Origin: Fictibacillus gelatini DSM 15865 | GTDB lineage: Bacteria > Bacillota > Bacilli > Bacillales > Fictibacillaceae | DNA: 39,610 nucleotides | NCBI RefSeq assembly: GCF_000430745.1 | Contig: NZ_KE387230.1 | Span: forward strand, 12,813-52,422 | Direction of reading: 5' to 3' | Shown here: positions 7,242 through 17,325 of the stretch, in pieces | Numbering within the stretch: position 1 is the stretch's first letter | How the letters are laid out: the number at the start of each line of letters is the position of its first letter | Notes under the pieces: model-generated | Told to the model about the DNA's origin: nothing | Database searches by the model: none | What the model saw: the letters and a program-made list of their open reading frames with translations, nothing else | Position numbers and translations under genes: made by a program

Positions 7242-8865
7242 TTGGTATCAAGCTGTTTCGCAACTTATAGACCTGGTTGTCCAGGACAATCCTCAGTCGA
7301 TATTGGATGTAGGGGTAGGCTTCGGAAAATACGGGGTATTGCTGCGGGAGGCGCTGGATATTCCGCATGAAAGGTATTCGAAAGAACAATGGCAAGTAAA
7401 AATAGACGGTGTTGAAGGCTTTTCCGGGTACCAAAACCCTATCCATTCGTACGTTTATAACCAGATGTATTATGGAAATATCGTCAATCTCATTGACCAA
7501 TTAGGGAAATATGACACGATTCTATTAATTGATGTTCTGGAACATTTTCAAAAAGACGAAGGCTTAAGGCTCATTGCAAGCCTGCTAGAACATGCAAACA
7601 AGTCTTTAATCATTTCCACGCCCATTTATCCGGGAGAGCAAAAGGAGTATATTGGAAACCGACTCGAGGAGCATAAAAGCAGATGGAGCATCGTTGATCT
7701 AGTTGAATTCGATTGTAGTTATCAAAAATTAGATATTGGTGATAACGGGGCACATGTATTTAAGCTTTATCCGAATAAAAAAAGAAGTCCTGAAACCCTG
7801 TACCATCGCACTCTTACGGCTGACGCAAACATGAAATTGACAATCGGGTACCTTCTTCCGCATCACAATTTGACAGGCGGCCTCAAGATGTTGCTTCAGC
7901 AGATGAAATGGCTGCGAAAAAGCGGTCACCGTATTTATGCCTTTTATAAGGGCGCAGGTGAAAAGGCTTTGCCATCCTGGTTTGAGTTGGAAGTTGATAA
8001 GGAAATCGTTGTCCCGCCCAATGACTCATTTGTCCATTATATTAAAGAATGCGATATTGCCATGGCGGGATGGATGAGCCAACTCCCTGAGCTAAAATCT
8101 TCGCCTGTCCCCATCGTTTATTGGGAACAGGGGTACGAATGGCTGTTTGGCGACATTCCTGAGTCAATGAATGTTTCAGCGATAAGGAAATATTTAAAGG
8201 AATGTTATGATACTTCCATCCCCATTATCTCCGTCTCATCCACCGTATCCAAACTATTGAAATCCCGTTTCCTTATAGACGCCCCGGTCATTACCAATGG
8301 AATCGATGTGGATCTATACCATCCTTCGAAGAAGAAGAAAAGCTCAAAAATGACGATTTTGCTGGTTGGAAACCCTGGATTATCTTTTAAGGGATTTGAC
8401 GTTGCTTTAATGGCTTTGACCAATTTATGGACGGCAGGCCATTTGTTTTCCGTAGACTGGATTTGTCAATATCAGCCTGATCTCCATGCCCCATTTCCGT
8501 TAAATTTTATCGTTCAGCCAGATCAAAAGAACCTGGCGGATATTTATCGAACGGCTGACATTTTCATCTTCACTTCATGGTATGAAGGGTTTGGAATGCC
8601 ACCGCTTGAAGCGATGGCTTCTGGAGTTCCTGTCATTTCAACAAAATGCGGGGGAGTGGAAGAGTATGCCCGCTCCGGACAAAATTCCATTTTAGTTGAA
8701 CCAGGCGATGTTCCTGCATTGACCTGGGCACTTTCCTATCTTATTGATCATCCAGAAGTAAGAAATGAATTAGCCGAAGCTGGAAGGAATACGGCACTTC
8801 AGTATAGCTATGGCAATGTCATCAAAGAATTGGAGGATTATTTGCTAACGAGCATTAGACGCTAA
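7231..8865 (+). CDS. Fused SAM methyltransferase - glycosyltransferase family 4
   Basis: 544 aa with two catalytic modules. Residues 1-180 form a class I methyltransferase: motif I 'ILDVGVGFGKYG' and the post-I/motif II region 'DTILLIDVLEHF'. Residues from about 205 on form a GT-B glycosyltransferase of family 4: 'IGYLLPHHNLTGGLK' at the start, 'VITNGIDVDLYHP' in the hinge and the EX7E nucleotide-sugar motif E452-GFGMPPL-E460. The start overlaps the upstream gene and has GGGAGG 6 nt away. Fusion of the two activities suggests one glycan is both extended and O-methylated; methylated sugars such as 3-O-methylrhamnose are known on Bacillus exosporium glycoproteins, though the product here is not determined. 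A 413-bp repeat element starts 64 bp after the stop. Confidence 0.9.
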   Translation: MPTSWYQAVSQLIDLVVQDNPQSILDVGVGFGKYGVLLREALDIPHERYSKEQWQVKIDGVEGFSGYQNPIHSYVYNQMYYGNIVNLIDQLGKYDTILLIDVLEHFQKDEGLRLIASLLEHANKSLIISTPIYPGEQKEYIGNRLEEHKSRWSIVDLVEFDCSYQKLDIGDNGAHVFKLYPNKKRSPETLYHRTLTADANMKLTIGYLLPHHNLTGGLKMLLQQMKWLRKSGHRIYAFYKGAGEKALPSWFELEVDKEIVVPPNDSFVHYIKECDIAMAGWMSQLPELKSSPVPIVYWEQGYEWLFGDIPESMNVSAIRKYLKECYDTSIPIISVSSTVSKLLKSRFLIDAPVITNGIDVDLYHPSKKKKSSKMTILLVGNPGLSFKGFDVALMALTNLWTAGHLFSVDWICQYQPDLHAPFPLNFIVQPDQKNLADIYRTADIFIFTSWYEGFGMPPLEAMASGVPVISTKCGGVEEYARSGQNSILVEPGDVPALTWALSYLIDHPEVRNELAEAGRNTALQYSYGNVIKELEDYLLTSIRR

Positions 8866-8929
8866 AATTCCAAAAAGTACAAGTCTCAACATAAGCTCGA
8901 TCAGCTTTAGGTGGTATTTCCTTATTTCT

Positions 8930-9342
8930 CTAGTACCCTTTCAGCTAAGAAAGTTCTTATTTTCAAGAATCCATTTTTGCCTGTAAAAAAAATAAAAGCA
9001 AAAAACAGGAACAAACTTCTCTAGTGTGGTAGTGTGGTGCTATTTTCATAGCATTTGGACAATAAACAATGGAGTTCCGACAATAAATCGATTCCATCGG
9101 ACAATAAATGGCCTGAGTCGGACAATAAAATTGGTAGTTTTTTCGCTTATTGTCCAAAAGTAAGATGTTATTGTCTAAACCGGATGACTTATTGTCCAAA
9201 TAAGAGCACTTATTGTCCGAGAACGAAATTATGTATCGATTCGTGATCGTTTTTCCTCATTTCACAGATCCAACGAGGTGTTCTTAAAATAACGAATGTT
9301 CGATTACTGAAATTCAAACTATTTTTCTAGAAGGGGCACTAG
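8930..9342 (+). mobile_element. MITE-like element, copy 1, carrying a 4+4 array of 21-bp units
   Basis: A 413-bp non-coding element with terminal inverted repeats CTAGTACCCTTTC (8930-) and AAGGGGCACTAG (9331-9342). A second copy lies inverted at 34931-35339; the arms match nearly base for base, for example CCCTTTCAGCTAAGAAAG on the left and ACGAATGTTCGATTACTG on the right. Inside, the 9-mer GGACAATAA starts at 9057, 9078, 9099 and 9120 (second copy CGACAATAA), then its complement TTATTGTCC at 9147, 9168, 9189 and 9210 (second copy TTATTGTCT). Spacing is exactly 21 bp on each side of an axis near 9137. There is no transposase gene, so mobility, if any, is non-autonomous. It lies between the glycosyltransferase stop and a hairpin that may be that operon's own terminator. 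Confidence 0.8.
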
Positions 9343-9366
9343 AAACTATCCCTTTATTGACGTCGT

Positions 9367-9394
9367 AAAGATGGGCTTGCCATCTTTTCTGTTT
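9367..9394 (+). terminator. Hairpin terminator, possibly of the glycosyltransferase operon
   Basis: AAAGATGG (9367-9374) pairs with CCATCTTT (9380-9387) and is followed by TCTGTTTT. Its position 25 bp beyond the MITE-like element suggests the element inserted between the operon's last gene and its terminator. Confidence 0.6.
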
Positions 9395-9479
9395 TAAAAT
9401 GGCGATTTTTCAAAACTAGACAAACAAATTAATTGAAGAGGGTATGGATAAAATCCAAACAAAACCAACCCTAAATTTA

Positions 9480-12046
<2,567 letters not shown>

Positions 12047-12190
12047 GAATGAAGGATGGGGATGCTCATGCGGCATTTCAATTCATTCGAACTTCGGAAA
12101 ACCGAAAACCGCTTGTTCTATGGATAATGCAACAAAAATGGAATTTAAGTTAATTGTTGTAGCATAAGCCATCCATGCTTTTCCAGATAG

Positions 12191-12236
12191 AAAACCTCGA
12201 ACATCGGCTAAAATAACCGAATTCGAGGTTTTATTG
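12191..12236 (+). terminator. Two-part hairpin downstream of the collagen-like gene
   Basis: AAAACCTCGAA (12191-12201) pairs perfectly with TTCGAGGTTTT (12222-12232), and an inner TCGG/CCGA pair extends the structure. It is 145 bp after the collagen stop. It may be that gene's terminator or the end hairpin of the decayed IS200/IS605-type element on the other strand; the sequence does not decide. Confidence 0.5.
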
Positions 12237-12259
12237 TTCATATTGCTTTCTACAGGGCT

Positions 12260-12720
12260 CACTTTGTTATCTTTTAATTGACGAATAGCATTCAACTTTT
12301 TCTTTTTACTTAATGCTTTACGTTCTGAGCGAAATTTGTGCCTTTTGTATTTGTTTTGTCTGCCGTTACCAAAAAACGCGTATTTTTTCATCATCAACTT
12401 CTGTTCCTTCAATAGTAGGAATGGTGCCCTCTACTTACCAGACTTTTGTACGATTCGGAGTGTTCCTAACTTGTATTTAAGCAAATCGAAGTTTCGATTC
12501 TTTTCTTTTTATCCGCTAACGAAGCACGAATAGGGGTTTTCATTACTTTTCTTATTAACCATGTTGGCATTGAAATATAAGTAAAATCAAACGAATAATT
12601 TTGATTGTTCCAAATGCAGATAGGCTTTTTCAAAACAGGAACAGTCGTGAATGTGCTTTTCTTCGCTTTCTTAAGAGACTATTTGCGGAGGTATTAATGG
12701 TAATGCGGGAAGTGTGTATA
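12260..12720 (-). pseudogene. tnpB: Decayed tnpB (IS200/IS605-type OrfB) fragment
   Basis: On the minus strand, TnpB-like motifs occur in the right order but in different frames: 'VPVLKKPICIWNNQNYSFDF' with 'ISMPTWLIRKV' (about 12700-12550), 'KLGTLRIVQKSGK' (about 12480-12440), 'IPTIEGTEVDDEKIRVF' (about 12425-12375) and 'FFGNGRQNKYKRHKFRSERK' with 'ALSKKKKLNAIR' (about 12375-12275). These correspond to the middle of TnpB, the RNA-guided nuclease/accessory protein of IS200/IS605-type elements. The RuvC catalytic part and zinc finger downstream are missing. It is a truncated, multiply frameshifted relic next to the spore-coat genes. The flanks (12047-12190, 12721-12880) hold nothing else I can identify. 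Confidence 0.75.
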
Positions 12721-12898
12721 GCCATAATGACAGTGTTAAAACGCTTCACTTTTTATTTCTAGCAGAATTTCTTCTCGTACTCTTGCTGATAAAAAAAGTC
12801 AACATCCCAACTTTTAAATCATAGAAAAAAATTAATCGATTTGTCCGTTTCAAAGTCCCTCTTACAAACATTTAATAGATTAAGAGGGGGTGAGATGA

Positions 12899-13162
12899 AT
12901 GGGGAAGAAAAACTGTAAAAAAGTGATTTACTGTAAGCCTAAATATATTTATTCGGACACATATACCGAAAAAGAAGTAATTTATGTTCATCCTATCAAA
13001 CGCATTAACCGAGAGCATATCGAATATGTTCCGCGCCACGTTTATGAAGAGGAAATAATCAATGAAGTGATCGATCCAGGTGAGCCAGGTGCATGCGGAT
13101 GCGAAGATGGCAAGAAAAGAAGCAGTGGAATGAAAAGAAGCACCGGTAAAAGAAGAAGCTAA
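12899..13162 (+). CDS. Small coat-like protein, paralogue of the gene at 13341
   Basis: 87 aa, basic, with a Cys/Lys head, a central block 'EKEVIYVHPIKRINREHIEYVPRHVYEEEIINEVIDPGEPG', then 'ACGCEDGKKR' and a Lys/Arg/Ser tail. The central block recurs in the protein encoded at 13341-13610 on the other strand. The Tyr/His-rich 'NREH..YVPRHV' pattern and Cys content resemble small CotD-like spore-coat proteins, but I cannot assign a family firmly. The ribosome binding site GAGGGGGTGAG precedes the ATG at 12899. It sits beside the collagen-like gene in what looks like a spore-surface cluster. Confidence 0.7.
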   Translation: MGKKNCKKVIYCKPKYIYSDTYTEKEVIYVHPIKRINREHIEYVPRHVYEEEIINEVIDPGEPGACGCEDGKKRSSGMKRSTGKRRS

Positions 13163-13172
13163 TCCAATTACG

Positions 13173-13240
13173 CAATCCGCCTAAAAACACCCCAATGTTT
13201 TATTAAATCCGTCTCTTTAGAGGCGGATTGTTTGTTGTTT
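13173..13240 (+). terminator. Probable terminator between the two coat-like genes
   Basis: CAATCCGCCT (13173-13182) pairs with AGGCGGATTG (13221-13230), followed by TTTGTTGTTTT. The loop is long (38 nt), so confidence is moderate. Confidence 0.5.
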
Positions 13241-13340
13241 TAAAACAAGAGTCAATGTTACAGCTGTCAGTCCATAAAATGAAGGGATCGCCTGAGGTGG
13301 CCATCCCTTTGGTTTGCGAACAATTGAGGATTGAATAAAA

Positions 13341-13610
13341 CTATCTTTTCTTCTTGCAGCAACAACAATTTCTTTTTTTCTTTTTCTTGCATTTCTTTTG
13401 ATTATCATGAAAATCGCATTTGCCCGGCTCGCCAGTGTCGATGACCTCATTGATCGTCTCTTCCACTTCAACATGACGCGGAACATATATGACATGTTCT
13501 CGATTAATGTGTATGACAGGGCGGACATAGATCACTTCTTTTTCTTTGCTTGTGCCGCTGCATTTAGGATGATGGCAAATGCGTTTTTTACCTTTCTTTT
13601 TTTGGCACAT
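13341..13610 (-). CDS. Small coat-like protein, paralogue of the gene at 12899
   Basis: 89 aa, beginning 'MCQKKKGKKRICHHPKC', central block 'KEKEVIYVRPVIHINREHVIYVPRHV' then 'EVEETINEVIDTGEPGKC', and a tail of Lys clusters with four consecutive Cys ('NCCCCKKKR'). It shares the central block with the 12899 gene; the two are convergent. I start it at 13608-13610, where AGAAGGTG is correctly spaced, rather than at the longer upstream frame. The Cys/Lys-rich ends suggest cross-linking in the spore coat or exosporium. Family assignment remains tentative. Confidence 0.7.
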   Translation of the reverse strand: MCQKKKGKKRICHHPKCSGTSKEKEVIYVRPVIHINREHVIYVPRHVEVEETINEVIDTGEPGKCDFHDNQKKCKKKKKRNCCCCKKKR

Positions 13611-13816
13611 TTCTATCACCTTCTTTATTCTAGTAAATGTTGGAGCAACATGTTTTGGTACTGGCAAATCGCTCATTTTTTGTGGACTTTATACAACGTG
13701 TAATGCCTGGCCAAAGTTTTTTTATCGTTTTTTTAAAAAAAGAAAAGGATGAAAAGGAATATTGTCGAAAAGAAAGTCATATGATCCTATTAATAAAAAT
13801 GATAGGAGGGGTTCTG

Positions 13817-14005
13817 ATGGAATTCTATATGAGGTTGCCCGCGAAGGCTTTGCGGATGTTTTTTATTGAAATTAAGCGAAATTTAGATAGAGGCATAAAC
13901 ATAGACCTGATGAAAAAGGAATTGATCTTGATCCATGAGGCGGCAAGGGCCAGGGACATCAATTTATTTGTTCTGGGATCTGCCAGGAGGAAGTGTGGCT
14001 GCTAG
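13817..14005 (+). CDS. Small helical protein, paralogue of the gene at 5588
   Basis: 62 aa, predicted alpha-helical and basic ('MRLPAKALRMFFIEIKRNLD', 'LMKKELILIHEAARARDINL') with a short Cys-containing tail 'RRKCGC'. It shares the spacing of conserved Leu, Phe, Glu, Ile, Asn, Gly-Ile, Met, Glu-Leu and Ala-Ala residues with the protein encoded at 5588-5770. The ATG at 13817 has AGGAGGGG 5 nt upstream; the long upstream extension has no site. Function unknown. The pair brackets the spore-surface island. Confidence 0.65.
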   Translation: MEFYMRLPAKALRMFFIEIKRNLDRGINIDLMKKELILIHEAARARDINLFVLGSARRKCGC

Positions 14006-14230
14006 GCAATGGGCTTGTTGCGGTCGCTCAACTTTTATCATGATTAAAAGAGAAGGGGGATTAGTATCTTCTTTTATTCAGGCAAGCGACCAACTTCCAC
14101 TGAATAAACTGCGTGATATTACTGGCAGGTTAGTATGCACTATAATTTTCCAGACTAATAGTTCGCAAAGTATAAATGTGCTACTAGCTAGATGAAAGAG
14201 AAAAAATACTGGAAGTAGCGTTTTTTTGTT

Positions 14231-14264
14231 GGCCAAACAGACATTACGTTCTGGTTGGCCTTTT
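14231..14264 (+). terminator. Intrinsic terminator
   Basis: GGCCAA-a-CAGA (14231-14241) pairs with TCTG-g-TTGGCC (14250-14260), followed by TTTT. It ends plus-strand transcription before the phased repeat array. The stretch 14006-14230 between the small gene and this hairpin shows no supported gene. Confidence 0.7.
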
Positions 14265-14284
14265 CCGTTATTATATTGTGGGAA

Positions 14285-14396
14285 TTGAAATCTGCATGAA
14301 AATAATTGATAAATAAAAAATTTGATTGAAATCTGAAGCTAAAAGATGGATAACATCAAAAAATTGATTGAAATCCACTCTGAGATAATTGATAAG
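14285..14396 (+). repeat. 21-bp phased repeat array (TTGAAATC / TTGATAA type)
   Basis: Six cores start at 14285, 14306, 14326, 14347, 14368 and 14389, so the spacing is 21 bp with one 20-bp step. They alternate strictly: TTGAAATC, TTGATAAAT, TTGAAATC, TGGATAAC, TTGAAATC, TTGATAAG. The array lies between the 3' ends of the small protein gene and the convergent LysR gene. The same motif pair forms the array at 37200-37386. Confidence 0.75.
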
Positions 14397-14430
14397 CTAA
14401 ACTTGCCGATCACAATAAAAATGAAGCAGT

Positions 14431-15297
14431 TCAGATTGTTGATTTCATGATCTTGATAAACTCTTTTGCCGCATGCGTCGTTTCCTCGAAGGAGTGGGCA
14501 ATGATGCCGATATCGCGGGTGACTCCCGGATGAATGTCTTTCACGAGCAGCTGATGGGAAACAGAAGATAGCGTAAATGCTGAAATGACGCCGATGCCCA
14601 GATTGTTTTTGACCATGTTGACCAATGTTTCGGCATTTTGAACGGTTAAGTTTTCTTTAAACTCAATATCATTTTTTTGAAATACTTTTGCGATAGCGAT
14701 TTCATGACCGCCTTTGCAAAATATCAATTCGTTGGGATAGGCTAGAAGATCAATCTTTTTCTCTTGATGCAATCGATGATGCCGCGGAATGATCGCCACC
14801 ATATGGTCATTGCTCAATATTTCATGTTCAAACGGATCAAAAGGAGAGGAAACGATGCCGATATCTGCTGTACGATCTTCCACCCATTCTTTAATTTGAT
14901 TGGAAGTCCCTTCTAGTAATTCGATGGCAACAAGCGGATATTTAGCCCTGAATGAGGCGATCGCCCGGGGCAAAATATTGGTCGATGCGGCTGGGAAAGA
15001 ACCGACTTTAATCTTGCCGCTTAACAAGTTATTCTCCCGGTCGGCTACTTGATAGATTTTATTTTCAATTCCTTTTATTTGCCTCGCCAAAATCAAAATT
15101 TCTTTCCCGGCTTCAGTCAACATTAATCCCTTTAGCTTATCTCTAATAAATAACTTGACATTGAGGTCCTTTTCTAAATTTTTGACGGCCTTGCTTACTG
15201 CAGGCTGCGAGATAAATAACTCTTTTGCTGCTTCTGTAATATTCATTTTTTCCGCGACTTTCATAAAAATGTTCAAGTGATTCCTATTCATAACCAA
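14431..15297 (-). CDS. LysR-family transcriptional regulator
   Basis: 288 aa, the usual LysR length. The N-terminal winged helix reads 'NHLNIFMKVAEKMNITEAAKELFISQPAVSKAVKNLE'; the remainder is the two-lobed substrate-binding fold, starting 'GKIKVGSFPAASTNILPRAI'. Two starts are possible: TTG (15295-15297), with GGGGG 9 nt upstream, and an ATG two codons later (15289-15291). It is divergent from an EamA-type exporter that it probably activates in response to a metabolite. An ATAAC-N6-GTTAT dyad covers its own start, as expected for autorepression. Confidence 0.9.
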   Translation of the reverse strand: MVMNRNHLNIFMKVAEKMNITEAAKELFISQPAVSKAVKNLEKDLNVKLFIRDKLKGLMLTEAGKEILILARQIKGIENKIYQVADRENNLLSGKIKVGSFPAASTNILPRAIASFRAKYPLVAIELLEGTSNQIKEWVEDRTADIGIVSSPFDPFEHEILSNDHMVAIIPRHHRLHQEKKIDLLAYPNELIFCKGGHEIAIAKVFQKNDIEFKENLTVQNAETLVNMVKNNLGIGVISAFTLSSVSHQLLVKDIHPGVTRDIGIIAHSFEETTHAAKEFIKIMKSTI

Positions 15298-15305
15298 TCA
15301 GTTAT
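15290..15305. promoter_or_regulatory. LysR-type binding site (T-N11-A dyad)
   Basis: ATAAC (15290-15294) and GTTAT (15301-15305) form a perfect dyad with a 6-bp centre and fit the T-N11-A rule of LysR operators. A plausible exporter promoter lies just downstream: TTGGAG near 15329 and TATGCT near 15353. Confidence 0.55.
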
Positions 15306-15388
15306 GCCCCCTATAAAAATAATGTATTGGAGTTATCCATAAATATAGCATATGCTGTAGTCAAATCAATAAGAAAGGGGATTTCAGC

Positions 15389-16351
15389 ATGTTCAACGTT
15401 TTTCTGGGCATCATCTCTGTCACTCTGATCTGGGGATATACATGGGTTACAATGAAAATGGGAATCAGCGATATTCCTCCGTTTCTATTTTCAGCCTTAC
15501 GTCTTTTCATAGGGGCGGTTCCTTTGTTCATCCTTCTCGCACTGCAAAGGAAAAAGCTCTCCGCAAGCAAGCGGGATTTTAGAAGCTATTTTCATATGAG
15601 CCTATTAATGGCGTTAGGCTATATGGGGATATTGACGTATGGCATGCAATTTGTTGACTCCGGAAAAACATCTTGTTTAGTGTACACAATGCCCATATTC
15701 GTCTCGGCCATCAGCCATTTCAAATTGAATGAGAAGCTTACCGCTTATAAAATAGGGGGATTGATTTTTGGCCTGATCGGGCTTTTGTTCATTTTAGGAA
15801 AAGATATCATCAATTTCGATTCTAACGTACTATTTGGAGAGTCATTGGTTTTAATTTCGGCATTTAGCTGGGCGGCGGCGAATGTTTTCAGCAAACTGAA
15901 GTTCAAACATGTCGATGTCATCCATATGAATGCCTGGCAGCTGCTGATGGGGTCCGCCTTTTTATTCTTTTTCCATTTGCTCTTGGAGCCTGATCGTTCG
16001 ATTGTGTGGTCTGGCCGGGCGGTATTGTCGCTATTGTTCAATGGCCTGTTTTCAACTGCCTTTACATTCGTCGTCTGGTTTTGGGTTCTGAAAAAAATGG
16101 ATGCTTCGAAAGCTTCGATGGCATTAATGTTCGTTCCAGTTCTCGGCATCCTGTTCGGGTGGCTGCAACTCGGGGAGACGATAACAGTCGGCATCATTGT
16201 CGGCGCGCTTCTCATCTGCACGGGAATTTTTATGAACCTATATCCTTTTAAAGGCGCAAAGCAAAGAGGTGTATCATATGAAATGGCATCCTTCGAACAG
16301 CGTACTTGCCAGGCGGTCTCTGATTGCCGTGAGAATAATGGCGGGTTGTAA
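15389..16351 (+). CDS. EamA/DMT-family transporter
   Basis: 320 aa with ten predicted membrane helices in two homologous EamA halves; the first starts 'FLGIISVTLIWGYTWVTMKMGISDIPPFLFSALRLFIGA' and the second 'FGESLVLISAFSWAAANVFSKLKFKHVDVIHMNAWQLL'. Members of this family export amino acids or other small metabolites; the substrate here is unknown. The ATG at 15389 follows AAAGGGGA. The last 25 or so residues after 'NLYPFKG' are a polar tail not typical of the family. It is divergent from the LysR regulator, a common regulator/exporter pair. Confidence 0.88.
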   Translation: MFNVFLGIISVTLIWGYTWVTMKMGISDIPPFLFSALRLFIGAVPLFILLALQRKKLSASKRDFRSYFHMSLLMALGYMGILTYGMQFVDSGKTSCLVYTMPIFVSAISHFKLNEKLTAYKIGGLIFGLIGLLFILGKDIINFDSNVLFGESLVLISAFSWAAANVFSKLKFKHVDVIHMNAWQLLMGSAFLFFFHLLLEPDRSIVWSGRAVLSLLFNGLFSTAFTFVVWFWVLKKMDASKASMALMFVPVLGILFGWLQLGETITVGIIVGALLICTGIFMNLYPFKGAKQRGVSYEMASFEQRTCQAVSDCRENNGGL

Positions 16352-16366
16352 CGGGAATTCAACAGA

Positions 16367-16490
16367 TTGGATGAATTGAACAGGCAGTGTGATATACGAT
16401 AACATTCATAAAGATGATGGGGTGAAAGGAATGGTTAGAAGGATATAGATAGCCTCCTGAAATCGAACTGTTGTTTATTTTAGGAGGCTA
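16367..16490 (+). promoter_or_regulatory. Leader with promoter, mini-ORF and strong hairpin before a methyltransferase
   Basis: TTGGAT (16367-16372) and TGATAT (16390-16395) with 17-bp spacing make a plausible promoter. A five-codon ORF, ATG GTT AGA AGG ATA TAG (16431-16448), has a GGGGTGAAAGGA site. Directly after it, TAGCCTCCTGAAAT (16450-16463) pairs with ATTTTAGGAGGCTA (16477-16490), 13 of 14 positions. No T-run follows, so it is not a classic terminator. The arrangement resembles a leader-peptide attenuator. Confidence 0.45.
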
Positions 16491-16515
16491 CTTCAATCAT
16501 AGGAGATGTTAAAAG

Positions 16516-17256
16516 ATGAAACAAAACAAATACGATGATCCGAAATTCTTTTCCGCGTACGAGCAAATGCCGCGATCGGTCAAAGGTCTGGAAGCCGCGG
16601 GGGAGTGGCATGTACTACAAGCGTTGATGCCTTGCCTGAAAAATAAACGCGTGCTTGATTTAGGATGCGGGTTTGGCTGGCACTGCCGATATGCCCGCGA
16701 AGAGCAGGCAAGTTCGGTGGTCGGTGTGGACCTATCTGAAAAAATGCTGCAAAAGGCCCGCGAAAAAACGGATGACTCCCTCATTTCGTACATGAAAATG
16801 CCGATTGAAGACATCGATTTTCCGGACGCTTCCTTCGATGTCGTCATCAGTTCACTCGCTCTTCACTACATCAAGTCATTTGCAGCGATTTGCCAAAAGG
16901 TGCATGCTTGTTTGGCGCCCGGGGGACGTTTTCTTTTCTCTGTGGAACATCCCATCTTTACGTGCCTGAGCGCACAGGATTGGTTCTATGACGAAAAAGG
17001 GAATCGCCTGCACTGGCCGGTGGACGACTATCAAGCAGAAGGCGTGCGGGAGACGACCTTCTTAACCGAGAACGTCATTAAATATCATCGCACTATTTCC
17101 ACTTACATCAATGACTTGATCGAAGCCGGCTTTACAATAAAAGCAGTCAAAGAGCCCTTGCCCTCCGATGAAATGCTAAAGGCTAATCCCGAAATGGAAG
17201 ATGAAGCCCGCAGGCCGATGTTTTTAATCATCTCGGCTGAAAAGAGAGAGAGCTAG
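16516..17256 (+). CDS. Class I SAM-dependent methyltransferase
   Basis: 246 aa. Motif I is 'RVLDLGCGFGWHCRYA', followed by the acidic ribose-binding turn 'VVGVDLSEKML', 'SYMKMPIEDIDFPDASFDVVISSLALHYI' (motifs II-III) and 'LAPGGRFLFSVEHPIF'. This is the Methyltransf_11/25 type of small-molecule methyltransferase; the substrate cannot be read. It starts at the ATG at 16516, with AGGAGATG upstream. Its leader holds a mini-ORF and a stable hairpin, suggesting regulated translation. It ends in a hairpin terminator followed by a phased repeat array. Confidence 0.9.
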   Translation: MKQNKYDDPKFFSAYEQMPRSVKGLEAAGEWHVLQALMPCLKNKRVLDLGCGFGWHCRYAREEQASSVVGVDLSEKMLQKAREKTDDSLISYMKMPIEDIDFPDASFDVVISSLALHYIKSFAAICQKVHACLAPGGRFLFSVEHPIFTCLSAQDWFYDEKGNRLHWPVDDYQAEGVRETTFLTENVIKYHRTISTYINDLIEAGFTIKAVKEPLPSDEMLKANPEMEDEARRPMFLIISAEKRES

Positions 17257-17289
17257 TTCGTTATTTTAGTTAAAACCGTTCCTTTTTTT

Positions 17290-17319
17290 AAACTGTATCC
17301 TGGACTTAGGGTACAGTTT
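17290..17319 (+). terminator. Hairpin after the methyltransferase gene
   Basis: AAACTGTA (17290-17297) pairs with TACAGTTT (17312-17319), with an inner CC/GG pair; ATTCATTTATT follows. It lies directly before the array that begins at 17326. Confidence 0.55.
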
Positions 17320-17325
17320 ATTCAT

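Noticed and set aside
9057-9218. CRISPR array
   Set aside because: Units are only 9 bp with 12-bp linkers, half are inverted, the linkers are shared between the two element copies and no cas gene is in the window.
9055-9246. Small ORF with a seven-residue repeat ('SDNKSIPSDNKWPESDNK') and its counterparts on the other strand and at 35011-35235
   Set aside because: The heptad is the direct translation of the 21-bp phased array. Opposite frames are equally open and no start signal is present.
12336-12533. 65-aa plus-strand ORF
   Set aside because: Antisense to the tnpB relic and without a ribosome binding site.
13398-13703. 101-aa plus-strand ORF opposite the second coat-like gene
   Set aside because: Antisense shadow of the better-supported minus-strand gene, with no start signal.
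13935-14195. 86-aa plus ORF beyond the small helical protein
   Set aside because: Out of frame with the well-initiated 62-aa gene and without a ribosome binding site or recognisable domain.
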